A stretch of 64,000 bases of DNA from Streptomyces sp. RerS4 (GTDB lineage: Bacteria > Actinomycetota > Actinomycetes > Streptomycetales > Streptomycetaceae). Positions within the stretch are counted from its first letter, which is position 1. Each line of letters starts with the position of its first letter. The translations under genes were made by a program, and so were the position numbers. The stretch is from NCBI RefSeq assembly GCF_023515955.1, contig NZ_CP097322.1:2999501-3063500 (forward strand), in the 5' to 3' direction. The notes below the pieces were generated by a model. That model did not search any database and was not told the DNA's origin. It was given only the letters and a program-made list of their open reading frames with translations. Below, piece after piece: positions 40,692-54,344 of this stretch.

Positions 40692-40743
40692 TTCACAGCG
40701 TGAATCCAAGAAATCCTGTGAACTTGGTTGACTCGGTTCACAG
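40692..40743. promoter_or_regulatory. Repeated TTCAC/GTGAA operator region
   Basis: Two inverted repeats lie between the divergent methylase-like and lipoprotein genes: TTCAC-AGC-GTGAA (40692-40704) and CTGTGAAC-N12-GTTCACAG (40716-40723 and 40736-40743). The 10-mer TTCACAGCGT occurs twice (40692 and 40737). The HTH domain of the adjacent methylase-like protein is a possible binder. Confidence 0.55.
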
Positions 40744-40756
40744 CGTCTGTTGTGAT
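40728..40756 (+). promoter_or_regulatory. Candidate promoter of the lipoprotein gene
   Basis: TTGACT (40728-40733) and TGTGAT (40751-40756) are 17 bp apart; the second inverted repeat overlaps the -35 box, so binding would repress. Confidence 0.35.
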
Positions 40757-40840
40757 GATCCACGTCAAGCACCGCGTCAGCACGACGAGCGCCGCGCGGC
40801 CCAGCGGGGCCCCGCACACGGCAGGAACAGGAGTACTCCC

Positions 40841-41596
40841 ATGTCCCAGTCCCCCACCCCGCGCACCGGTTGGATCGCCCGCCACAAGGTCCTCACCGGC
40901 TGCGGCGCCGTCCTCACGCTGGCACTGGTGGGAGCGTGCGGCGGCACGGGCACGACCACGACGGACGGCAAGAAGAGCGACGACGGCGGGAAGCCGGCCG
41001 CCTCCTCCCCCGCCGGCGGGTCCGCGAGCGCGGGCAGCGCGAAGCCGAGCGAGGGCGGTCAGAGCTCCAAGCCGGCCGAGGAGAAGAAGCAGGTCGCGAT
41101 CAAGGGCAGCGGAACCTTCCAGGTGGGCTCGGACGTCAAGCCCGGCACCTACCGCACCACCGGCAACAAGGGCATGGGCTGCTACTGGGAGCGCCTCAAG
41201 GACTCCTCCGGCGAGCTCGAATCGATCATCTCGAACGACAACGTGACGGGCGCGAGCTACGTGACCATCGCCGCGTCCGACAAGGTCTTCAAGTCCAACG
41301 GCTGCAAGGACTGGGAGGCCGTCGACCCGAAGGCCACGGGCGGCTCCCCCAAGGTCGAGATCCCCGCCGACGGCGGCATGTTCAAGGTGGGCCTGGACAT
41401 CGCCCCCGGCACCTACAAGTCGACGGGCCCCGCCGAGGGCTCGGCGGGCTGCTACTGGGAGCGGTCCAAGGACGCCGCCCACGGCGTCGACTCGATCATC
41501 TCCAACGAGAACCCCGAGGGCGCGGCGGTCGTCACCATCGCCGCCGGCGACGGCTACTTCAAGACCACGGGCTGCGCCGTCTGGAAGAAGTCCTGA
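40841..41596 (+). CDS. Lipoprotein with two repeated domains
   Basis: A 251-aa exported lipoprotein. The signal ends with lipobox LVGAC (Cys about 33), followed by a Ser/Gly/Lys-rich linker (to about 88). Two homologous domains of about 70 residues follow: the first has GTFQVGSDVKPGTYRTTG...CYWERLKDSS, the second GMFKVGLDIAPGTYKSTG...CYWERSKDAA, each ending in a lone Cys (NGC / TGC) that may pair with the CYW cysteine. Function unknown; such PGTY/CYWER repeats are seen in many actinobacterial surface proteins. CAGGAG precedes ATG 40841. Confidence 0.82.
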   Translation: MSQSPTPRTGWIARHKVLTGCGAVLTLALVGACGGTGTTTTDGKKSDDGGKPAASSPAGGSASAGSAKPSEGGQSSKPAEEKKQVAIKGSGTFQVGSDVKPGTYRTTGNKGMGCYWERLKDSSGELESIISNDNVTGASYVTIAASDKVFKSNGCKDWEAVDPKATGGSPKVEIPADGGMFKVGLDIAPGTYKSTGPAEGSAGCYWERSKDAAHGVDSIISNENPEGAAVVTIAAGDGYFKTTGCAVWKKS

Positions 41597-41619
41597 CCCC
41601 GTCCCGCCCGGCCTCGTGA

Positions 41620-41643
41620 CCGCCCGCGCCGGAACGCGGGCGG
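41620..41643. terminator. Terminator hairpin between lipoprotein gene and mfd
   Basis: Stem CCGCCCGCG (41620-41628) with CGCGGGCGG (41635-41643), loop of 6 nt, between two convergent genes. Confidence 0.8.
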
Positions 41644-41656
41644 CCACACCGGGCGG

Positions 41657-45187
<3,531 letters not shown>

Positions 45188-45419
45188 GAAGGGGGCTTTC
45201 CATCCTGGGGAAGGGTGCGGAGGGGCAACGCGAAGCACCCGACACGTCGAACGGGCCGGGGTTTCCCACCCTACGACGCGGCCGTCGGGCGCGCGCGAAG
45301 GATTCGGACCGCCGGGCGGGGCGGCGCGCGGCGGGGGCGGGTCGGAGGGGTCGGGGGGCGGCGGGTCGGGGTGCGGGGTGGGGCGGGGCTCGCCCGTTCG
45401 GGTGCGAAAATCCGTCCGT

Positions 45420-46889
45420 ATGTCCATAGCCGGGACACCCCCGCCATCCGAGCAGCCCGCCGCCGCCCCGGCCGCGGGCTCCGCGCCGTCCCCGGCGGCC
45501 CGTCGGCTCCGGGACGCGGCCGGGCGCGCGGCGCGCTCGCCGCGGGCCGCGCGCCTGGCCCCGTACGGGCTGACGGCCGTGCTGTTCGTCGCGTACGCGA
45601 CGCTCTCCCTGGCCCGCTACCGGCGGCTGGAGGAGTTCTCCTGGGACCTCGGGATCTTCGAGCAGGTGGTGCGCTCCTACGCCTGGCTCCGGGCGCCGAT
45701 CGCCGACCTGAAGGGGCCGGGCTTCCACATCCTCGGCGACCACTTCAGCCCCGTCGTCGCCCTGATCGCGCCGCTCTACCGGATCTTCCCGACGCCCGTC
45801 ACGCTCCTGGTGGTGCAGGCGGCCCTGTTCGCGCTGTCCGCCCTGCCCGTCACCCGGGCCTCGGTCCGCCTCCTCGGGCAGGCCCGGGGCATCGCCCTCG
45901 GGGCGGCGTACGGACTGTCCTGGGGCGTCCAGCGGGCCGTCGAGTTCGACTTCCACGAGATCTGCTTCGCGGTGCCGCTGCTGGCCTTCGCCCTGGAGGC
46001 GCTCCTCGCGCGCCGCTGGCGGGCCGCGCTGGCCTGGGGGGCGCCGCTGCTGCTGGTCAAGGAGGACCTCGGCGTCACCCTGGCGGCGTTGGCGCTGGTG
46101 GTGGCCTGGCGGGCCCGCGCCGTCGACCGGCGGGCCGCCCGCCTCGCGGCCCTGGTGGCCGTGGCGGGGGTGGCGGTGGCCGCCCTGGTGTTCACCGTCG
46201 TGATCCCGTCGTTCGCCGCCGAGGGATACCCGTACTGGGACAAACTGGAGCAACCGGGTGGCCCGCTGCGCGGCCTCGGCACGAAACTCACCACCCTCGC
46301 CTGGGTGCTGGTCCCCACCAGCGGGCTGCTCGCGCTGCGCTCCCCGCTGCTGCTGGTCGCCGCGCCGACCCTCGGCTGGCGCTTCCTGTCGGGGGACCCG
46401 CACTACTGGTCCACCGACTGGCACTACAGCGCCGTCCTGATGCCGGTCGTCGCGCTCGCCCTGGCCGACGCCCTCGACACCGTCCGGCGCGGCACCCGGC
46501 CGTGGCTGCGCGCCTACTCCCTCCAACTGCCCGGCGCCCTCCTCGCGGCGGCGCTCGCGCTCAGCGCCACCAGCCTGCCGCTGTCCCGCCTCGGGGAGCG
46601 GAGCCTGTACGAGACCCCGGCCCGGGTGGCCGCCGTGGAGGAGCTGCTCGCGCGGATCCCGGACGGGGTGCGGGTGGAGGCCGACAACGCGGCGCTGAGC
46701 CGGCTGACCTCGCGCTGCCGGGTGTTCTGGATCGGCGGCACCCGGGGGCTCCTGCCGACGTTCCTGACCTTCGACAACTCCACCGGCTGGGCCGGGAACC
46801 CCGTCGAGTACGCCGCGAAACAGCACCCGGGGGCGCGGTTCACGCTGGTGGGCGAGGCGGGCGGGGTGGTCCTGCTCGAACGGGTCTGA
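45420..46889 (+). CDS. DUF2079-domain membrane protein
   Basis: A 489-aa polytopic membrane protein with about ten TM helices and the DUF2079 (GT-C-like) landmarks YRRLEEFSWDLGIFEQVVRS, GDHFSPVVALIAPLYRIFP and FDFHEICFAVPLLAFALEA. The acidic residues in the first loop (WDLGIFEQ) resemble GT-C glycosyltransferase active sites, but no activity is established. The last codons begin a 14-bp tandem repeat that continues past the stop codon. Confidence 0.85.
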   Translation: MSIAGTPPPSEQPAAAPAAGSAPSPAARRLRDAAGRAARSPRAARLAPYGLTAVLFVAYATLSLARYRRLEEFSWDLGIFEQVVRSYAWLRAPIADLKGPGFHILGDHFSPVVALIAPLYRIFPTPVTLLVVQAALFALSALPVTRASVRLLGQARGIALGAAYGLSWGVQRAVEFDFHEICFAVPLLAFALEALLARRWRAALAWGAPLLLVKEDLGVTLAALALVVAWRARAVDRRAARLAALVAVAGVAVAALVFTVVIPSFAAEGYPYWDKLEQPGGPLRGLGTKLTTLAWVLVPTSGLLALRSPLLLVAAPTLGWRFLSGDPHYWSTDWHYSAVLMPVVALALADALDTVRRGTRPWLRAYSLQLPGALLAAALALSATSLPLSRLGERSLYETPARVAAVEELLARIPDGVRVEADNAALSRLTSRCRVFWIGGTRGLLPTFLTFDNSTGWAGNPVEYAAKQHPGARFTLVGEAGGVVLLERV

Positions 46890-46946
46890 GCGAACGGGTC
46901 CGATCGAACGGGTCCGATCGAACGGGTCCGATCGAACGAGTCTGAC
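46877..46946. repeat. 14-bp tandem repeat across the DUF2079 stop codon
   Basis: Five copies of CGAACGGGTCCGAT (with minor changes in the first and last) start at 46877, 46891, 46905, 46919 and 46933. The first carries the stop codon of the gene, so the array grew from the coding end, as with the 99-bp repeat at 11701. Confidence 0.85.
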
Positions 46947-46965
46947 CGAGGACGGCGAACACGGC

Positions 46966-47003
46966 GCGGCCCCGGACCGTCCACGGGGACGATCCGGGGC
47001 CGC
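46966..47003. terminator. Terminator hairpin between convergent genes
   Basis: A perfect 11-bp stem GCGGCCCCGGA (46966-46976) with its complement (46993-47003), between the DUF2079 and ABC permease genes. Confidence 0.82.
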
Positions 47004-47032
47004 TCGTGCCGTCCGACGCGCCGCTACCCCCG

Positions 47033-49605
47033 CTACTCGCTCGCGATCGCGTTCAGGACGTTCATCCGCCCCGCCCGGAAGGCCGGGACCAGTGCGGCGA
47101 ACAGACCCACCAGCGCCGAGCCCGCGAACACCGCGAGGATCGTCGGCCAGGGGATCTCCAGCACCTTCAGGCCTTCGAGGGCCAGCAGCCGCTGCGCGCT
47201 CGCGCCCCAGCCCATGCCCAGTCCGAGGCCCAGCAGGGCGCCGAAGAGGGCGATGACCACCGACTCCAGGCGGATCATGCGGCGCAGCTGCCGGCGGGAG
47301 AGGCCGATGGCCCGCATGAGGCCGATCTCGCGGGTCCGTTCGACCACCGAGAGGGCCAGGGTGTTCACGACGCCCAGCACCGCGACGATGATCGCGAGGC
47401 CGAGGAGCCCGTAGACGATGTTCAGCAGCTGGCCGACCTGGTCCTTCAGGGCCTGCTTGTAGTCGGCCTGGTTGCGGACCTTGTACTGCGGGTACTCGGC
47501 CAGCGCCTTCTTGACGTCCTCGTACGCGCTCGCCGCCTGGCCGTCCTTGGCGGAGGCCAGCAGCATGAACGGGCGCGGCAGCCGGTCGGCGGGGACGTTC
47601 GCCCGGGCGAGGGCGGTGCTGATGTACTTGGCGCCCTTGTCGATGTTGCCCTCGTCGAGGGTGATCGCGGCGACCTTCAGCTTGACGGTGTTGCCGCCGG
47701 TGAAGGCCACGCTCAGCTCGTCGCCGACCTTGACGCGGTGGGCGTCGGCGTAGAGCGAGCCGACGGAGATGGCGTTCGTCCCGTACGCCGCCGCGTGCTC
47801 GCCGGCCACCACCTTGCGCCGGAGGTCCTTGGCGTACGTCGGGTCGGTGGCGCTCAGGCGCTCCTCGGTGGCGGCCCCGTCGGGCGCGGTGATCCTGGCC
47901 GGGATCTCGCGGTAGGCGGTGACGTGGTCGAGGCGCCCGCCGGCGCGCATCGCCTGTTCGGCCTGCGCCACGATCGGCTGGCCGGTCTCGGAGCTGACGA
48001 TGTAGTCCGCGCCGACCGACTTGTCGAGTTCGTCGGTGGCGGAGGCCACCATCGAGGAGCCGACCACCGACAGGCAGGCGACCAGCGCCAGTCCGATCAT
48101 CAGCGCGGCGGCGGTGGCGCCGGTGCGGCGCGGGTTGCGCAGCGCGTTGCGTTCGGCGAGCCGGCCGACGGAGCCGAAGGGCCGCAGGACGATCCCGGCG
48201 AGCATGCGGACCACGCCGGCCGCGAGCAGCGGGCCGATCATGATGAAGCCGATCAGCGTGAACAGGACGCCGACGCCCAGCCACAGCGAGCCGGTGGTGG
48301 CCTTGTCGGCGGACACGGCGAGGAACAGCCCTCCGCCGCCGACGGCGGTGACGACCAGGCCGAGGACGGCGCGGATCACACCGGCCTTGCGGTCCCCGGT
48401 GATGCCGGATTCGCGCAGGGCGGCCATCGGGGAGACCTTGCCGGCCCGGCGGCCCGGGACGTAGGCGGAGACGACGGTGACGACGATGCCGAGGACCACG
48501 CCGGCGACCGGGGTCGTCCACATGACCGTCAGGTCGCCGGTGGACATCTTCATGCCCAGCAGGCCCATGAGCTTCATCAGGCCGACGGCCAGGCCGATAC
48601 CGGCCGCCACGCCGAGGAGGGAGCCCACGACGCCGAGCAGGAAGGCCTCGACCAGCACGGATCGGTTGATCTGCCGGCGGTCGGCGCCGATGGCGCGCAT
48701 CAGGCCGATCTCGCGGGTGCGCTGGGCGACCAGCATCGAGAAGGTGTTGAAGATGAGGAAGATGCCGACGAGGAAGGCGATCCCGGCGAAGCCGAGCATC
48801 CCGTACTTCAGGACGTCCAGGAAGGCGCCGACGTCCTTGCGGTTGGCGTCCGCGGCCTCCTTGGCGGTCTGGAGCTTGTAGGGGCCGGCGCCGAGGGCGC
48901 TCGCGACGCTCTGCTTGAGCTGCTCGTCGCTCACCCCGTCCTTGGCGGTGACGTTGACGTGGGTGAACGTCCCGGGGCTGCCGAGCAGGTTCTGCTGGGC
49001 GGTCGGGAGGTCGAAGTAGACGAGGGTCGCGCCCGGGTTGGTCACCTGGAAGGTGGCGATGCCGCTGATCTTCGCGCGGAGGTCGCCGCTGAAGGTGATG
49101 GTGCGCAGCTCGTCGCCGAGGGCGAGGCGGTGCTTCTTCGCCGTATCACTGTCGATCATCACGTCGGTCGGGCCGCGCGGGGCGTGACCTGAGGTGATCT
49201 TCATGGACTTCAGCTCGGAGTCGCTCCAGTTGCCCGCGAGGGTCGGGGCGCCGGTGGTCGAGCCCACGTTCTCGTTCTTGGAGTTGACGACCGTGACGGC
49301 GGCGGAGATGACCCCGCCCTCGGCGGAGCGCACGCCCTGGGCGCCCGCGGCCTTGGCGACGACGGCGCCGTCGAGCGTCTCGGGCTTGCCGGTGTCGGGT
49401 ATCTCCTCCCCGACCTCGGCCTGCTTGGGGCTGACGGTGACGTCGGAGCTGGTGACCGCGAAGAGCTTGTCGAAGGTCGCGGACATCGTGTCCGAGAAGA
49501 CCAGGGTGCCGCAGACGAAGGCGACGGACAGCATGACGGCGATGGCGGAGAGCGCCATCCGGCCCTTGTGCGCGACGAAGTTGCGTCGCGCGGTCTTCAT
49601 GACGG

Positions 49606-49609
<4 letters not shown>
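47033..49609 (-). CDS. ABC exporter permease, two FtsX domains (paralogue)
   Basis: An 858-aa permease with the same arrangement as the one at 16824: N-terminal TM (LSAIAVMLSVAFVCGTLVF), extracytoplasmic domain, FtsX domain with VAQRTREIGLMRAIGADRRQ, a central TM pair, and a C-terminal FtsX domain with VERTREIGLMRAIGLSRRQ. GTG 49609 overlaps the ATPase stop as GTGA, so they are coupled; ATG 49600 is an alternative. Substrate unknown. Confidence 0.92.
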
Positions 49610-50394
<785 letters not shown>

Positions 50395-50725
50395 GGTCTT
50401 CTCCCCTGTTCGTGGTGCTGTGTGGCCGTGTCCGCCCGCGTACGCGCGTCGCCGCCTCGAAGTCTGCGCGGCGGGGGGTGGTCGGCGCGCTGGTGCCCAT
50501 CGCCGTATCCACCGGGGGGTTAACCCCACCCCCCGGGCCCCGCTCGTATGAATCAGTTAAGGACCCGCACGGACTTTCGGCCTCCTCCGCCGGGACGAAA
50601 GACCCCTGGGCCGCAGTGCTGACCAACCCCTAGGGGATGTCCACCCCTCGGGCGATCCGGCGTCAGGGATACCGCCCGGCGCACCCCCGGTGAGATGGTG
50701 TTTCCTCCGGACGAGGGGGGCAGGG
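50395..50725. other. Divergent promoter region of ABC and MFS exporters
   Basis: No gene. Notable small palindromes are GGGGTTAACCCC (50515-50526) and CCCCTAGGGG (50629-50638), either of which could be an operator for one of the divergent exporter genes. No convincing -35/-10 pair stands out. Confidence 0.4.
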
Positions 50726-52351
50726 GTGGGGAGCGCCGAGCAGGGGCCGCGCGCCGCCGGGGAGGACCGGGCCGGCCCGGTCGCGCCCCGCGCGGGAGAC
50801 GTTTCGGCCAACGCCGGAGGCGTTTCGACCCACGCCGGGGGCGAGGCGCCGCCGAGCCGCCCGACGACCCCGGTCGTCGTCTCGTTGATGCTGTGCATGG
50901 GCCTGGTGGCCCTGGACAGCACGATCGTCTCCACCGCCGTCCCACAGATCGTCGGCGACCTCGGCGGGTTCTCCGTCTTCTCCTGGGTGTTCTCCGGCTA
51001 CCTCCTCGCCGTCACCGTCACCCTCCCCGTCTACGGGAAGCTGAACGACACCCTGGGCCGCAAGCCGGTGCTCCTCTTCGGGACCGCGCTGTTCCTGGTC
51101 GGCTCGATCCTGTGCGCCGGCGCCTGGAACATGGCCGCGCTCATCGCCTTCCGGATCGTGCAGGGGCTGGGCGGCGGCGCCCTCCAGAGCACCGTGCAGA
51201 CCCTGGCCGCCGACCTGTACCCCCTCAAGGACCGCCCCCGCATCCAGGCCCGGATGACCACCGTGTGGGCCTCGTCCGCCCTGGTGGGCCCCGCCCTCGG
51301 CGGTCTGCTCGCCCAGTACGCGGGCTGGCGCTGGACGTTCCTGATCAACGTCCCCCTCGCCGGGCTCGCCCTGTGGCTGACCGCCCGCCACCTCGTGGAG
51401 CCCGTACGCTCCCCCGGCCGCCGGGGCCCGGTCGACTGGGCCGGGGCGCTCGGGGTGTTCGTGTGCGGCGCCCTGCTGCTGTTCGCCCTGGTGCAGGGCG
51501 GCGTCGCCTGGCCGTGGCTGTCCGCGCCCTCGCTGGGGCTGCTCGCCGCGAGCGCCGCCTCGGCCGCCGTCGTCGTGCGGATCGAACGCCGGGCGGCGCA
51601 GCCGATCCTGCCCGGCTGGGTCTGGCGCCGGCGCACCATAGCCGCCGTCAACCTGGCCCTCGGCGCGCTGGGCGTGCTGATGATCGCCCCGATGGTGTTC
51701 ATGCCGACGTACGCGCAGACCGTGCTCGGTCTCGGGCCCGTCGGGGCGGGCCTGCTGATGGCGCTCATGACGCTGAGCTGGCCCGTGTCGGCCGCCCTGT
51801 GCCAGCACGTGTACCGGCGCATCGGGTTCCGCGACACCGCCGTCCTCGGGATGTCCCTCGCGGCGGTGATCCTCTTCTCCTTCACCCTGTTGCCGCACCC
51901 CGCCCGCCCGTGGCAGCCCGCGCTCGTCATGCTGCTGCTGGGCGCGGCCCTGGGGCTCTTCCAACTGCCGCTGATCGTCGGGGTGCAGTCGACGGTGGGC
52001 TGGGCCGAGCGGGGCACCACCACCGCGTCGGTGCTGTTCTGCCGCACCGTCGGCCAGAGCGTGGGGGCCGCGCTGCTCGGAGCGGTGGCCAACGCCACCG
52101 TGGCGACCCGGCTGGCGGACGCCCCGGACCCCGACGTCGTACCCGGCCTCCCGGCCCGGCTGGACGACGTATCGCGGGCCCTGGCCGCGCCGGGCGACCT
52201 CTCGCCGGCCGCCTCCCGGCACCTGCGCGACGCGGTGGCGGCGGCCGTGGACCACATCTTCCTCGGCGCCGGCGCCGCCGCGGTGGTGGCCCTGCTGGTC
52301 CTCCTGCTGATGGCCCCGCGCCGGTTCCCGGTCCTCCCCGAGCAACGCTGA
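50726..52351 (+). CDS. MFS drug-resistance-type exporter (EmrB/QacA, 14 TM)
   Basis: A 541-aa major-facilitator transporter of the DHA2 family, using the proton gradient to export drugs or metabolites. Family motifs are DSTIVSTAVPQIVGDL at the end of TM1, GKLNDTLGRKPVLLFG (motif A) and GLGGGALQSTVQTLAADL. About 14 hydrophobic segments are visible. I start it at GTG 50726, with GAGGGGGG upstream; GTG 50690 would add 12 residues. Divergent from the ABC exporter; no regulator gene is adjacent. Confidence 0.88.
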   Translation: MGSAEQGPRAAGEDRAGPVAPRAGDVSANAGGVSTHAGGEAPPSRPTTPVVVSLMLCMGLVALDSTIVSTAVPQIVGDLGGFSVFSWVFSGYLLAVTVTLPVYGKLNDTLGRKPVLLFGTALFLVGSILCAGAWNMAALIAFRIVQGLGGGALQSTVQTLAADLYPLKDRPRIQARMTTVWASSALVGPALGGLLAQYAGWRWTFLINVPLAGLALWLTARHLVEPVRSPGRRGPVDWAGALGVFVCGALLLFALVQGGVAWPWLSAPSLGLLAASAASAAVVVRIERRAAQPILPGWVWRRRTIAAVNLALGALGVLMIAPMVFMPTYAQTVLGLGPVGAGLLMALMTLSWPVSAALCQHVYRRIGFRDTAVLGMSLAAVILFSFTLLPHPARPWQPALVMLLLGAALGLFQLPLIVGVQSTVGWAERGTTTASVLFCRTVGQSVGAALLGAVANATVATRLADAPDPDVVPGLPARLDDVSRALAAPGDLSPAASRHLRDAVAAAVDHIFLGAGAAAVVALLVLLLMAPRRFPVLPEQR

Positions 52352-52411
52352 CTTGTCATGCACGGCGTCAGTGGGTGAGTCTCTTTCCACGGACCGTACC
52401 GGGGGGACCCC

Positions 52412-53278
52412 ATGACAGCCACGTTCTTGGCCTTGGCGTTGTTCGCCGCCCTGACCCTGCCCGTGGGCCTGCGCCTGTACCGCCGGCCGGGCTTCGTCAC
52501 CGGCCGCGACGGCCGCCTCTCCACCTCCACCACCCTCGCGCTGGCCTGGACCGTGATCCTGGTCTGGCTGCTCCTCGCGACCCTCGCCCACGGGCTCATC
52601 GCGGGCGGCGGCGCCGCGTACTTCCGGGGCTCCGACGGCCCGTTGTCCACCCTGACGACGGTGTACCTGCCGCTGCTCGGCGGCCCGTACGTGGCGCTGA
52701 TCGGGGCGAAGGCCGTCGTCGGGATCCGGCTGGAGCACGGCAGCATGGCCAAGCCCGCCCCGAAGTCCCTGCCCGGCGGCCGCCGTCCGTTGCGGGAGCT
52801 GATCGCCGGCGACAGCGGCCGCATCGACCTCGTGGACCTCCAGTACGTCGCCCTGAGCGCGGTCACCATGCTCTACGTGGTGCTGTTCTTCCTGGCCGAC
52901 CCGGCCGCCGGACTTCCCCGACTGCCTTCCGAGATCTGGGCCCTGACGGGCGCTCCGGCCGGCGCGTACCTGGTCAACAAGCTGGCCACCCGCCCCAACC
53001 CGGTCATCACGAACGTCACCGCCGGCGGGGACTTCCTCACCGTGGAAGGCGGCGGCTTCACCGACCCCCACCTCACGGTGAACGACACCCCCCTGACCCC
53101 CACCCAGGACCCCACCACAGGCACCCTGACGACCCCCCTACCCGCCACCCTCCACCCCCCGTTCACGGTGGCGGTAACCTCCCGAGGCCTCCGCAGCGAC
53201 CCGTACACGTACACAGCCCCGGCCGCCCCGGCTCCGGCTCCGGCTCCGGCCCCGACCCCGGACCAGCGCACCGGCTGA
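52412..53278 (+). CDS. Membrane protein with IPT/TIG-like C terminus
   Basis: A 288-aa protein with about four TM helices: residues 3-21, 42-63, a weaker one near 85-105, and 148-165. An extracytoplasmic or cytoplasmic beta domain follows from about residue 192 (NPVITNVTAGGDFLTVEGGGF and FTVAVTSRG), which resembles an IPT/TIG Ig-like fold, and a Pro-Ala repeat tail ends the protein. ATG 52412 follows GGGGGGA. No family name recognised. Confidence 0.7.
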   Translation: MTATFLALALFAALTLPVGLRLYRRPGFVTGRDGRLSTSTTLALAWTVILVWLLLATLAHGLIAGGGAAYFRGSDGPLSTLTTVYLPLLGGPYVALIGAKAVVGIRLEHGSMAKPAPKSLPGGRRPLRELIAGDSGRIDLVDLQYVALSAVTMLYVVLFFLADPAAGLPRLPSEIWALTGAPAGAYLVNKLATRPNPVITNVTAGGDFLTVEGGGFTDPHLTVNDTPLTPTQDPTTGTLTTPLPATLHPPFTVAVTSRGLRSDPYTYTAPAAPAPAPAPAPTPDQRTG

Positions 53279-53324
53279 CCGGCCGGGGGTTCCCGACCCC
53301 GGCCCCGCAGCCACCCCACCCGAC

Positions 53325-54221
53325 CTACCCCTCCGCCGGCGCACGCCCCGTCAGCGCCGCCAGGCTGGAGCGGACGTGGTTCATGTGCGCCCTCATCTCC
53401 TCCTGCGCCTCCGCGTGTTCGCGCAGCACGCGCTCCGTCTCCCGCCCGATCCGCTCCTCCCGCACCCGCGCCTCGGCCAACAGTTCATCGGCCCGCGCCT
53501 GCGCGTCCTCCTGCCCGTGCCGCGCCGACTCCTCCGCCTCCGCGAAGGCCCGCCGCGCCTCCGCGAGCCGCGCCTCCGCGTGCCGCTCCAGTTCGGCCTG
53601 GCGCGCCTCCCACTCCGCCAGGCGCGCCGCCGCCTCCCGTTCGGCCGCGTCCCACCGCTCCACCTGCTCCTGCTCCCGCTCCGCGCGCATCGCCTCCGAG
53701 CGCCGCCGCGTCTCCACCAGCCCCGCCTGGGCCTCCCCCCGCCACGCCGCCGCGTCCTCCCGCGCCTCCGCCCGGATGGCGTCCGCCTCGCGCTGCGCCC
53801 GCAACAGACCCTGCCGCGCCCGTACCTCGGTCTGCTCGCGCACCGCCTCCGCGTCGTGCCGCGCCAACTCCGCGACCCGGTCCGCGTGCGCCTCCGCCGC
53901 GCCCGCCGCCTCGACGGCGTCCGCCCGCGCGTCCGCGCGCAGCACCTGCGCCTCCTCCTCGGCCAACGCCAGGATCCGCCGCGCCCGCTCGCTCAGGTCG
54001 TCGTACGTCTGCGGGGCCAGTGCCGCGACGGCCTCGCGCAGCCGCGCCGCCTCCGCCTCCATCCGCTTGGCCAGGACGGTCAGCCGGGCCACGCGTTCCC
54101 ATGCCTCGTCCCGGCTGCCGGCCAGCCGGGCGAGGTACCGGTCGACCTCCTCCATCCGGTAACCGCGACCGCGCACGGTCGAGAAACCCTGGGGTCCGTG
54201 AGGTGACATGGGTGCACTCAT
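53325..54221 (-). CDS. DivIVA-like coiled-coil protein
   Basis: A 298-aa, almost entirely coiled-coil protein. The N terminus has FSTVRGRGYRMEEVDRYLAR, reminiscent of the DivIVA membrane-binding start. Residues 35-290 are Glu/Ala/Arg-rich heptads. Streptomyces has relatives of this type (Scy, FilP, often annotated cellulose-binding) that form cytoskeletal assemblies at hyphal tips; this one may be a smaller member. Two possible ATG starts, 54221 and 54209. Confidence 0.75.
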   Translation of the reverse strand: MSAPMSPHGPQGFSTVRGRGYRMEEVDRYLARLAGSRDEAWERVARLTVLAKRMEAEAARLREAVAALAPQTYDDLSERARRILALAEEEAQVLRADARADAVEAAGAAEAHADRVAELARHDAEAVREQTEVRARQGLLRAQREADAIRAEAREDAAAWRGEAQAGLVETRRRSEAMRAEREQEQVERWDAAEREAAARLAEWEARQAELERHAEARLAEARRAFAEAEESARHGQEDAQARADELLAEARVREERIGRETERVLREHAEAQEEMRAHMNHVRSSLAALTGRAPAEG

Positions 54222-54286
54222 GCGGGAAGCGCCTCTCTCGCGGGGATTCCCGTCAAGGATGCGTCATTTGGTCACAGAAGCCGGAA

Positions 54287-54327
54287 TGGCCGGGCCGTGA
54301 CCCCGTTCGGGGGCACCGGCCCGGCCA
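54287..54327. terminator. Terminator hairpin after the SUKH-4 gene
   Basis: Stem TGGCCGGGCCG (54287-54297) with CGGCCCGGCCA (54317-54327) and an inner CCCG/CGGG pair, 18 bp past the gene stop. Confidence 0.82.
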
Positions 54328-54344
54328 TTGATCCGATCACCTGA

